From an uncultured bacterium (GTDB lineage: Bacteria > Actinomycetota > Coriobacteriia > Coriobacteriales > Eggerthellaceae), in assembly GCA_947649215.1 (NCBI GenBank), contig CANSQW010000065.1:1-7082 (forward strand): a stretch of 7,082 nucleotides of DNA, read 5' to 3'. The notes beneath the pieces were generated by a model. That model ran no database searches and was not told where the DNA came from. It was given only the letters and a program-made list of their open reading frames with translations. A program made the translations under genes and the position numbers. Below, in pieces: positions 1-5,264 of the stretch. How positions within the stretch are numbered: the first letter of the stretch is position 1; each line of letters opens with the position of its first letter.

Positions 1-292
1 CGCCGGGGCGCCGGGGCGGCGGGTGCATAACCGCCGCAATCTGCAGCCGTGGGCAGCTTTCCCCGGGCCGCGCCCCGCGCCCCCTGCCCCCGGCTCCGCC
101 TCGCCGAGCCTGCGACTGGACGGGAGCCCCGTCCCCGACACCCGCCCGGCCCTGCCTCCTCCTCGCCTCACTGCCTTTTCCCTGGTCATCGGCTCTTGTC
201 AAAGGGTTTTGGCAGCTGGGGTCTCCGGTGTCAAAGCCATTCGGTGGTACGATGGGGCGCTCTGGGGCATCCTCGTATTCGGAAGGACGGAC
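1..292. other. Gene-free upstream stretch, GC- and pyrimidine-rich
   Basis: No convincing gene is seen here. The first bases contain two tandem copies of the octamer CGCCGGGG (1-16) followed by CGGCGGG. Positions of about 60-185 are dominated by C and T on the + strand. A frame that runs through this stretch into the next gene would add about 90 residues rich in Pro, Ala and Arg. That extension has no family character and no ribosome site, so it is not accepted. The last 100 bases are the probable promoter region of the regulator that starts at 293. Confidence 0.6.
197..236 (+). promoter_or_regulatory. Direct repeat TGTCAAAG x2, candidate operator
   Basis: TGTCAAAG occurs at 197-204 and again at 229-236, 32 bp apart (about three helical turns), in the 100 bases before the membrane-linked HTH regulator. 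The first copy overlaps TTGTCA (196-201), which resembles a -35 box. TACGAT at 248-253 could be a -10, but neither repeat lies at the usual 16-18 bp from it. The spacing would suit a dimeric regulator, possibly the downstream gene product itself. This is a pattern only and could be chance. Confidence 0.25.
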
Positions 293-913
293 ATGCAGAT
301 CGGAAGGCAGATCAAGCAGCATCGGGCGCGGCTCGGGCTCTCGCAGGAGGAGCTGGCGGCGAGTATCTTCGTCTCGCGCCAGACCGTCTCCAACTGGGAG
401 ACCGACAAGACCTACCCCGACATCCAGAGCCTGCTTCTGCTGAGCGAGCGTTTCGATGTGTCCGTCGACGACCTGATGCGAGAGGATGTGGCCGCCATGC
501 AGGAGATCATCGAGAACGACTGGAAGAAGATGTCACGCCTCTGCGCGCTGGGCTGGGGGTTGACGCTGGCGGGCGTGGCGGCGTTCGCGCTGCTGGCGGG
601 CGAGGGTGCCGTCTCGGGCATCGTGCCCGGCGTGCGCGAGGGAACCCTCTTGGGCGGCGTGCTGTTCCTCGGGGGCTGGGCGGCGGGCTTCGTGTGCCTG
701 CACCAGGTCGAGCGCTATAAGAAGAAGAACGACCTGGTAACCTATCGCGACTTGGTGGCCTACTCTAAGGGCGAGGCCCCCGTGCGCGACGCGAGCGCCT
801 TCGACCGGCGCCACCCGACGGCCTCCAAGCTGCTCATGGCCGCGGCGGCGGCCGTCATCGGCTTCGCGCTGGCGCTTCTGGCTATGGCCGCCCTCAACGC
901 CCTCGGGCTGTAG
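293..913 (+). CDS. Membrane-anchored Xre-family HTH transcriptional regulator
   Basis: This 206-residue protein is probably a DNA-binding regulator held at the cytoplasmic membrane. Residues about 4-62 form a Xre/Cro HTH (IGRQIKQHRARLGLSQEELA, then SRQTVSNWETDKTYPDIQSL), typical of HTH_3 proteins. Three hydrophobic stretches follow, at about 83-103, 117-137 and 179-206. They are split by a basic segment, RYKKK (141-145), and a charged loop (146-178), so a three-pass membrane part is likely. The ATG at 293 is chosen because GGAAGG lies at 281-286 and because the HTH begins at once; an in-frame start at 23 would add a Pro/Ala/Arg-rich tail with no family character. Similar HTH-plus-membrane proteins are common in Firmicutes and Coriobacteriia, and some sit beside transporters, but their signals are mostly unknown. 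No target gene can be named here: the next gene is convergent and 600 bases away. The HTH call is firm; the membrane topology is predicted by eye. Confidence 0.9.
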   Translation: MQIGRQIKQHRARLGLSQEELAASIFVSRQTVSNWETDKTYPDIQSLLLLSERFDVSVDDLMREDVAAMQEIIENDWKKMSRLCALGWGLTLAGVAAFALLAGEGAVSGIVPGVREGTLLGGVLFLGGWAAGFVCLHQVERYKKKNDLVTYRDLVAYSKGEAPVRDASAFDRRHPTASKLLMAAAAAVIGFALALLAMAALNALGL

Positions 914-918
914 CGGCT

Positions 919-957
919 GACGGGGGGCACATCCGTCTGTGCTGGGAGGCGCCCGTC
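919..957 (+). other. Hairpin just after the HTH-membrane gene, possible terminator
   Basis: Six bases past the stop codon, GACGGG (919-924) can pair with CCCGTC (952-957), and inside it GCACA (927-931) pairs with TGTGC (938-942) around a six-base loop. The position suits a transcript end for the upstream gene, but there is no T tract after it. It may be a weak terminator or only an RNA-stabilising structure. Confidence 0.25.
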
Positions 958-1095
958 TGGCGTGTCGCTTGCCCGGCGTCTCCGCTGCTTCGTCCGGCGC
1001 CTTCGCGCGGATCGCTGCCTGTCGGGCGCCCTCCCGCTTTCCGGCGATCATGTCGCGCCGCTTTGCCCGGCGCCCCGGCAGGCCACCATGAGCGT

Positions 1096-1117
1096 GCCCG
1101 CTGTCGGTCCAGCGGGC
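1096..1117. repeat. Short perfect hairpin, 8-bp stem
   Basis: GCCCGCTG (1096-1103) and CAGCGGGC (1110-1117) form a perfect 8-bp stem with a six-base loop. No T tract follows on either strand, so a terminator role is not supported. In DNA this GC-rich, a stem of this size may arise by chance. Confidence 0.4.
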
Positions 1118-1190
1118 CCCGAGTCCTCACGACTTGCTGTCTCAGATGCCGAGGGCCTGGGGGCGCCGGCCTGCGTCTGGCGCCCTCTTT

Positions 1191-1230
1191 GGGGCGGCCC
1201 TCCCATCCTAGGGCGGTTGGGGGCCGCCCC
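1191..1230. repeat. GC-rich inverted repeat, 10-bp arms
   Basis: GGGGCGGCCC (1191-1200) and GGGCCGCCCC (1221-1230) are perfect inverted copies separated by 20 bases. The repeat lies about 20 bases left of the fold-back element. It could help end convergent transcription from either side, but it has no T tract. Its role is unknown. Confidence 0.5.
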
Positions 1231-1251
1231 GTGTTCTTCCGCGTGGCGTCT

Positions 1252-1462
1252 CACTGCCATTTTTCCCACCGAAAATGGCACTAATTTGCGATTTGGTAGG
1301 GTCGGGGCGCTTCCATGGCGGGGCTTGGCGCTAATTCGCAGATCGTCACCTGGGGTTTGTGGCGTACGGCGCCCATGAAGCTGCTTTCTTGGCGAGTGGC
1401 GACCTCCCTTTACCCTACCAAATCGCAAATTAGTGCCAGAATTTCCGCGAAAGCTGGCAGTG
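1252..1462. mobile_element. Fold-back (MITE- or REPIN-like) element with 27-bp inverted arms
   Basis: Positions 1276-1302 (beginning TGGCACTAATTTGCGATT) and 1412-1438 are perfect 27-bp inverted copies, 109 bp apart. Each arm overlaps a small hairpin at its outer end. On the left, TGCCATTTT (1255-1263) pairs with AAAATGGCA (1272-1280). On the right, TGCCAG (1434-1439) pairs with CTGGCA (1454-1459), with TTTC/GAAA inside. CACTGCCA (1252-1259) also has its inverted match at 1455-1462. The arms are AT-richer than their surroundings and no gene lies inside. This architecture matches small non-coding mobile repeats such as MITEs or paired REP sequences. GTCTC at 1248-1252 and 1464-1468 could be remains of a target duplication, but this is weak. 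A long bidirectional terminator is the main alternative. The repeat is certain; calling it mobile is inference. Confidence 0.6.
1326..1343 (+). repeat. Third, diverged copy of the arm motif inside the fold-back element
   Basis: TGGCGCTAATTCGCAGAT (1326-1343) matches the start of the left arm (TGGCACTAATTTGCGAT, 1276-1292) at all but two bases plus one inserted base, and in the same orientation. With the inverted right arm, this makes three copies of one motif within about 165 bp. It may be an older insertion, a leftover of a nested copy, or a protein-binding site that is used repeatedly. Confidence 0.5.
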
Positions 1463-1514
1463 GGTCTCCGATGACGCGCACAGCTGCGCCCTGGCCGGCG
1501 CTCGCCGCGCCTCC

Positions 1515-2003
1515 CTACGACTGCCTTCGCTGGCGCTCCACCCACAGCCGCAGCTCCAGGGCGTTCTCGCTGATCTTGCCGAGCACGTCGAACACCTCGT
1601 CGAGCAGGGGACGCTCGTCCTCGGTGATGCGGTCGTCCGCCACGATGGCGCGCAGCTTCTCCTTCACGTCGTCTATCTGGTCGAACGCGACGTTGAGGTT
1701 GAAGAGGGTGTAGTACACGTTGTCCACCACCGTGGGCGGATCCTCCACTACCGAGGCGCCCAGGGGGCACTGCTGATGGCAGTGGGCCCACTTCAGCTGG
1801 GGCGTGCCGTAGGCCTCGGCCATGGCCACCACGGCGTCAGCAGGCGGCACCGTGTCGCCGTTCTCGTAGCCCTTGATGGAGCTCGCGGACAGGGGGAATC
1901 CCGCTGCTGAGAGCGCCTCGGCGGCCTTCTCCTGGCTGGAGAAACGCTCAAGGCGGCTCTGGCGGTAGATGTTGGCTGGGTCTTTGGGGTGGTTTCGGCC
2001 CAT
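1515..2003 (-). CDS. Xre-family HTH regulator with C-terminal Cys motif
   Basis: This 162-residue protein is probably a cytoplasmic DNA-binding regulator. Residues about 11-67 look like a Xre-type HTH: NIYRQSRLER, then SSIKGYENGDTVPPADAVVAMAEAYGT read in two parts (41-60 and 58-67). It is followed by WAHCHQQCPLG (72-82), a Cys-x3-Cys-Pro-Leu-Gly signature that I know from small Xre proteins of Clostridia and relatives. The remaining part (about 90-160) is predicted to be helical and acidic and ends in ELRLWVERQRR. The ATG at 2003 is preferred to the GTG at 2021 because AAAGGGAG sits five bases upstream of it. The gene is transcribed away from the AAA+ ATPase cluster and shares a 316-bp control region with it, which makes it the likely regulator of that cluster and perhaps of itself. 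The two cysteines might bind metal or sense redox state, but this is not established. Confidence 0.88.
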   Translation of the reverse strand: MGRNHPKDPANIYRQSRLERFSSQEKAAEALSAAGFPLSASSIKGYENGDTVPPADAVVAMAEAYGTPQLKWAHCHQQCPLGASVVEDPPTVVDNVYYTLFNLNVAFDQIDDVKEKLRAIVADDRITEDERPLLDEVFDVLGKISENALELRLWVERQRRQS

Positions 2004-2007
2004 CAGG

Positions 2008-2015
2008 CTCCCTTT
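2008..2015 (-). promoter_or_regulatory. Ribosome binding site AAAGGGAG deciding the Xre start
   Basis: Read on the - strand, AAAGGGAG occupies 2015 down to 2008, with four or five bases before the ATG at 2003-2001. It would lie inside the coding region if the upstream GTG (2021) were used, so it favours the shorter 162-residue product. Confidence 0.7.
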
Positions 2016-2050
2016 CTGCACGCGCTTGCGCCCTCGGTCGACGCCCTCCG

Positions 2051-2056
2051 ATTATA
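2051..2056 (-). promoter_or_regulatory. -10 box TATAAT for the Xre regulator
   Basis: On the - strand the sequence reads CGCTATAATCGG, giving a perfect TATAAT at 2056-2051. It is one of the few AT-rich spots in this GC-rich region. The -35 position is poor (TTCGCG at 2078-2073, 16 bp away, three of six matches), so an activator or a relaxed promoter is possible. Transcription would start near 2044 and give a leader of about 40 bases. Confidence 0.6.
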
Positions 2057-2182
2057 GCGAACGTCCCGCTGCCGCGAAGGCGCGGGCGTCGTCGAGCCGG
2101 CTGCGGCGCGGTGCGTGGCCGCCGGCTCAGCTGCTTTTCCCGATGGCGCAAAAACCATGAGCGAAACCGTCAGCGACGTTGT

Positions 2183-2206
2183 CGGTTTACCGGCTTATCG
2201 GCTAAG
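2183..2206 (+). repeat. Three related 8-bp units, candidate operator
   Basis: CGGTTTAC, CGGCTTAT and CGGCTAAG follow one another without gaps (2183-2190, 2191-2198, 2199-2206). The units share CGG at the start and T/A-rich ends. They lie in the control region roughly 115-135 bp before the ATPase start and could be regulator sites, but an 8-bp spacing does not fit the DNA helix well and chance is possible. Confidence 0.25.
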
Positions 2207-2261
2207 GGCGGCGTCTGTTTTGCCTGGTCACACCTTGATAGCATGGGTGAACACCGGAAAG

Positions 2262-2278
2262 CGGCGGCCAGGCCGCCG
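2262..2278 (+). other. Strong GC hairpin in the probable ATPase mRNA leader
   Basis: CGGCGGCC (2262-2269) and GGCCGCCG (2271-2278) are perfect inverted copies around a single A; in RNA a five- or six-base-pair stem would form. It ends about 25 bases before the ribosome site of the ATPase. No T run follows, so it is not a classical terminator. It may be a leader structure or a palindromic protein site. Confidence 0.4.
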
Positions 2279-2303
2279 GCGATTCGCGCGGCAAGGGCGA
2301 ACA

Positions 2304-2314
2304 AGGGGGAGAGG
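2304..2314 (+). promoter_or_regulatory. Ribosome binding site of the AAA+ ATPase
   Basis: AGGGGGAGAGG (2304-2314) is a long purine-rich site. It ends five bases before the ATG at 2320 and supports that start over in-frame downstream ATG codons. Confidence 0.75.
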
Positions 2315-2319
2315 CAATC

Positions 2320-5196
2320 ATGAAGTTCTACAGGGTTACCTGCGTCACCGACGCCGAAATGAGGGGTGCGTGGCTCTATGATGAGCATCCGTTCAAGTCC
2401 TGGGGGAACCGGCTCTTCCTCATTGCCGACGATGAGCGGAGCTCTTTCAGGCACAGCGACGGCGAGACGCAGTTCCGTGTCTTGGCGGTAGTGGCTGATC
2501 CTCGCCACGACCTGGCTGACCTTGAGGACTGCGTCGTGGAGGCCTGCCATGATTGGGATGTGGAGGGCACCGTGCGGGTGCGTGCGATCGAGGACTCGAC
2601 CTATCGGGAGTGCTTCGGCGATTCGTCCTACGCCGGAGGTGCTGTGGTGCGGCGGCTCTCCCAGACCCTGGGCGCGAACGAGTTTTGCACGCTCTTGCGG
2701 GAGGTGGGCTGCGTGGACGAGGAGTCCATTGCGCGGGCGCCTCGCGGCCAGGTGACGCGCACGCGCTACGACCGCTGCCTGGCCGAGGAGCTGGAGCGCA
2801 TGGGTCGTGCGGCGGCCGACGAAGGCGCGGCCGCATCAGCGGGAGAGCAGGCGCCCGGCGTCTCGGCGCGCCCGGCTCAGCCGTTCCTGCCCGCCCACTA
2901 CCTCATCGAGGGGATGAACGTCCACGAGTACGGGCCGGCCCTCGACGTGCTGCTGTCCTCGTTGGCGGAGGAGGGGCGCGTGCCGTCTGCCTGCGCCATC
3001 ACCTTCGACCTCGACAAGTTCAACGGCGGCGAGAAGAGGCGCAGCACGGACGAGTACTTCCTCAGCTGCATGAACGACGCGCTCGTGGAGTCGCTCGAGG
3101 GGATGGTGCTCGTCATCCGCTACGGCGCGTTCGACGAGGGCGGCGCCTTCGCCATCTATCCCTACCAGCTGCTCACGCGCCTTCTGGACGCGCTGGCGCG
3201 GCACCCGCATGCCGTGCAGGTGGTCATGGTCATTCCCGAGGGCGCTGATGCGCTCAAGCAGCGCATCCAGTCGCGCTTTGCCGTGCCGTGGGTCGAGCTG
3301 CGCCGCGATGCGGTGCCGAGCATCCAGGCCATGGGCGCCGCCGCGGTGCGCGCGGCGCTCGAGGAGCGTGCCTGCGACGAGGGGCTTGCGCCCGACGCCC
3401 AGCTGGCGGCGCTCGTGGACGCGCGCCTGGAGGACAGCTCGTTCTCCGACCTGGGGGCGCTCTACGAGGAGTGGCGGCGCGGCAAGCTCACCCGCGAGCG
3501 GTTTCCCTCCTATGAGCCGGTGGCCGAGCGCTCCCTCGCCCGTCGGCAGGCGAAGGGCAAGAGCGCCCTGGAGCGCCTGAACGCGCTCGTGGGGCTGGCG
3601 GACGTGAAGCGGCACGTCGCCGACATCCTGGCGCGCGTTCAGATGAACCGCGAGCTCGCCCTGGCGGGGCTGCCGGCACGGCCGTTCTCGATGCACCTGG
3701 CGTTCCTCGGCGAGCCGGGCACGGGCAAGACCGAGGTGGCGCAGCTGTACGCCGAGATCCTGCGCGAGCAGCGCGTGCTGAGCGAGGGCCGCCTGGTGGT
3801 GCGCTCGGGTGCGCACCTCTTCAACGTCAGCGAGGCCTTCGAGGCGGCGCGTGGGTCGGTGCTGCTCATCGATGAGGCCTACAGCCTGATCGGCTACGAC
3901 GACACGGTGGCATCGCTCATCGCCTCCATGGAGCAGTACCGCGACGAGGTGGTGGTCATCCTGGCCGGGTACGAGGCTGACATGGAGCAGCTGTTCCTCA
4001 CCAACCCCGGGTTCCGCTCGCGCGTGGGCTTCTGCCTGCGCTTCCCCAGCTACTCCGACGCCGAGAAGCTGGAGATCTTCCAGCTGATGGCGCGGCGCGC
4101 CCGGCTGACCGTGCCGCCGGAGACGCTCACGCGCGTGCGCGACCTGCTGGCTCGTGGCGGCAAACGCGACGACGAGGGCAACGCGCGGTTCGTGCGCAAG
4201 CTGTTCGAGGACGCCTGCGGGCGCCAGCAAACGCGCCTGGCCCGCAAGGCGCCCGCCGGGGGCTACACCGAGGAGACGCTCAGCCTGCTTCTGCCCGACG
4301 ATGTGGGCGCGGTGGCGGCCAGGCCGGCCCGGAGCGCGCGCGATGAGCTGGCGGACCTGGTGGGCTTGGCCGAGGTGAAGCAGCTCGTGTCGGCGCGGCT
4401 TGACCTGATGAGGGCGCAGAAGGCGCGGCGCGACGCGGGCATCGACGCGCCGTTCGTCCCGCTGCACCTGGCCTTCAAGGGCAACCCGGGCACGGGCAAG
4501 ACCGAGGTGGCGCGGCTGATCGGCCGTATCCTGAAGGAGGAGGGCATGCTCTCGGCGGGCGACTTCTACGAGTGCGGGCGGCAGGACCTGGTGGCGTCCT
4601 ACGTCGGCGGCACGGCCCCGAAGATAGCCGCGCTGTTCCAGCGCGCGAAGGGGTCGGTCATCTTCATCGACGAGGCCTATGCGCTCAACGACGGCCAGCA
4701 CAACGGCTACGGCGAGGAGGCCATCACGGCCCTCATCGACCAGATGGAGAAGCTGCGCGAGGACGTGGTGGTGATCTTCGCGGGCTACACGCGCGAGATC
4801 GACGAGCTGTTCGCCGCCAATCCGGGCTTCGCCTCCCGCGTGCGCACGCACATCGAGTTTCCCGACTATGACGCCGACGAGCTGGTCGACGTACTGCGGC
4901 TGATGGCCCGCAAGCAGGGCTTTGCGCTGGCCGAGGGCGCGGCCGAGCGTGCGCGGGGCCTCTTCGCGAAGGCGGCGGCGCAGCCGAACTTCGGCAACGC
5001 CCGCTACGCGCGCAACCTGCTGGAGGAGGCGCTTCTCGCCCAGGCCACGCGCCTGGTCGCGGAGGCGGCCCAGGAGGGGCGCGCCGTCGGCGAGCTGCCG
5101 GTGGAGCGCCTGACCGTGCTTGAGCCCGAGGACTTCGCCGAGGGCGGCGCGCCGGTCGGCACCGGCGCGCGCCCTGTCGGATTCCTGGCCGCGTAG
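2320..5196 (+). CDS. Multi-domain CbxX/CfqX-type AAA+ ATPase
   Basis: This 958-residue protein is probably a cytoplasmic ATP-driven remodelling machine of the CbxX/CfqX (SpoVK-like, Rubisco-activase-like) AAA+ group. Residues 1-160 are an unrecognised mixed domain, followed by an Ala/Gly/Pro-rich linker (about 163-188). Residues about 193-400 look like an AAA fold without Walker motifs. AAA module 1 (about 417-650) has Walker A GEPGTGKT (464-471), Walker B LLIDEAY (D518, E519) and NPGFRSR (562-568). AAA module 2 (about 677-905) has GNPGTGKT (721-728), FIDEAY (D784, E785) and NPGFASR (834-840). Both modules open with the family's LVGL-x-x-VK signature. Module 2 keeps a YVGG pore-type loop (761-764); module 1 is about nine residues shorter at that place. 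Members of the group include CbbX and the EccA proteins of type VII secretion; neither Rubisco nor secretion genes are nearby. The gene heads a probable operon with the two genes that follow. ATPase activity is very likely; the substrate is unknown. Confidence 0.93.
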   Translation: MKFYRVTCVTDAEMRGAWLYDEHPFKSWGNRLFLIADDERSSFRHSDGETQFRVLAVVADPRHDLADLEDCVVEACHDWDVEGTVRVRAIEDSTYRECFGDSSYAGGAVVRRLSQTLGANEFCTLLREVGCVDEESIARAPRGQVTRTRYDRCLAEELERMGRAAADEGAAASAGEQAPGVSARPAQPFLPAHYLIEGMNVHEYGPALDVLLSSLAEEGRVPSACAITFDLDKFNGGEKRRSTDEYFLSCMNDALVESLEGMVLVIRYGAFDEGGAFAIYPYQLLTRLLDALARHPHAVQVVMVIPEGADALKQRIQSRFAVPWVELRRDAVPSIQAMGAAAVRAALEERACDEGLAPDAQLAALVDARLEDSSFSDLGALYEEWRRGKLTRERFPSYEPVAERSLARRQAKGKSALERLNALVGLADVKRHVADILARVQMNRELALAGLPARPFSMHLAFLGEPGTGKTEVAQLYAEILREQRVLSEGRLVVRSGAHLFNVSEAFEAARGSVLLIDEAYSLIGYDDTVASLIASMEQYRDEVVVILAGYEADMEQLFLTNPGFRSRVGFCLRFPSYSDAEKLEIFQLMARRARLTVPPETLTRVRDLLARGGKRDDEGNARFVRKLFEDACGRQQTRLARKAPAGGYTEETLSLLLPDDVGAVAARPARSARDELADLVGLAEVKQLVSARLDLMRAQKARRDAGIDAPFVPLHLAFKGNPGTGKTEVARLIGRILKEEGMLSAGDFYECGRQDLVASYVGGTAPKIAALFQRAKGSVIFIDEAYALNDGQHNGYGEEAITALIDQMEKLREDVVVIFAGYTREIDELFAANPGFASRVRTHIEFPDYDADELVDVLRLMARKQGFALAEGAAERARGLFAKAAAQPNFGNARYARNLLEEALLAQATRLVAEAAQEGRAVGELPVERLTVLEPEDFAEGGAPVGTGARPVGFLAA

Positions 5197-5250
5197 GGCG
5201 CCGGCCTCGCCGACCGCTCCGCGGGACGACCGCGACAAGACCCCCACGAG

Positions 5251-5256
5251 AAAGGA
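5251..5256 (+). promoter_or_regulatory. Ribosome binding site AAAGGA of the unknown 347-residue protein
   Basis: AAAGGA lies eight bases before the ATG at 5265 and supports that start. The 68-bp gap after the ATPase holds no terminator-like hairpin with a T tract, so read-through from the ATPase gene is expected. Confidence 0.6.
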
Positions 5257-5264
5257 CTGACGCC

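Larger units (their letters stand above)
914..1514. other. Convergent intergenic region, no gene supported
   Basis: This 601-base stretch lies between the 3' ends of two convergent regulator genes. It has open frames on both strands, but they are rich in Arg, Pro and Gly, lack ribosome sites and resemble no family, so I do not call them. It does hold several GC-rich hairpins (919-957, 1096-1117, 1191-1230) and a fold-back element (about 1252-1462), listed separately. No run of T typical of a rho-independent terminator follows any of the hairpins. Confidence 0.7.
2004..2319. promoter_or_regulatory. Divergent control region between the Xre gene and the ATPase cluster
   Basis: This 316-bp gap has no supported gene. 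It carries the TATAAT box of the Xre gene (2051-2056, -). On the + strand side it has a run of three related 8-bp units (2183-2206) and a strong hairpin (2262-2278) before the ATPase ribosome site. No clear -10/-35 pair is seen for the ATPase: TTGCCT (2220-2225) and TAGCAT (2239-2244) are only 13 bp apart. A weak or activated promoter is therefore likely. Confidence 0.5.

Noticed and set aside
23..292. N-terminal extension of the membrane-linked HTH protein
   Set aside because: The added 90 residues are Pro/Ala/Arg-rich and unlike any HTH family lead. The ribosome site at 281-286 and the HTH starting right after the ATG at 293 favour the short form.
1191..1230. Rho-independent terminator at the GC-rich inverted repeat
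   Set aside because: The loop is 20 bases and no T tract follows on either strand, so only the repeat itself is reported.
962..1378. A 138-codon + strand frame in the convergent region
   Set aside because: It begins at GTG with no good ribosome site, crosses the left repeat arm, and its protein has no family character.
1048..1791. A 247-codon open frame on the - strand through the convergent region
   Set aside because: It runs out of phase across the Xre gene and through the fold-back element, is Arg/Gly/Pro-rich, and has no ribosome site.
2115..2381. Small + strand frames before the ATPase (for example one from ATG 2157)
   Set aside because: None has a Shine-Dalgarno site, they overlap the ATPase start, and after the first residues they become an Arg-rich string.
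2836..5247. An 803-codon open frame on the - strand opposite the ATPase
   Set aside because: It is a mirror of the GC-rich third positions of the ATPase. Its composition is Arg/His/Leu/Ala-rich and repetitive, it has no recognisable domain, and the + strand protein has clear catalytic motifs.
5197..5264. Terminator or promoter between the ATPase and the unknown protein
   Set aside because: No stem with a T run and no -10/-35 pair is visible; the gap looks like an ordinary operon spacer.
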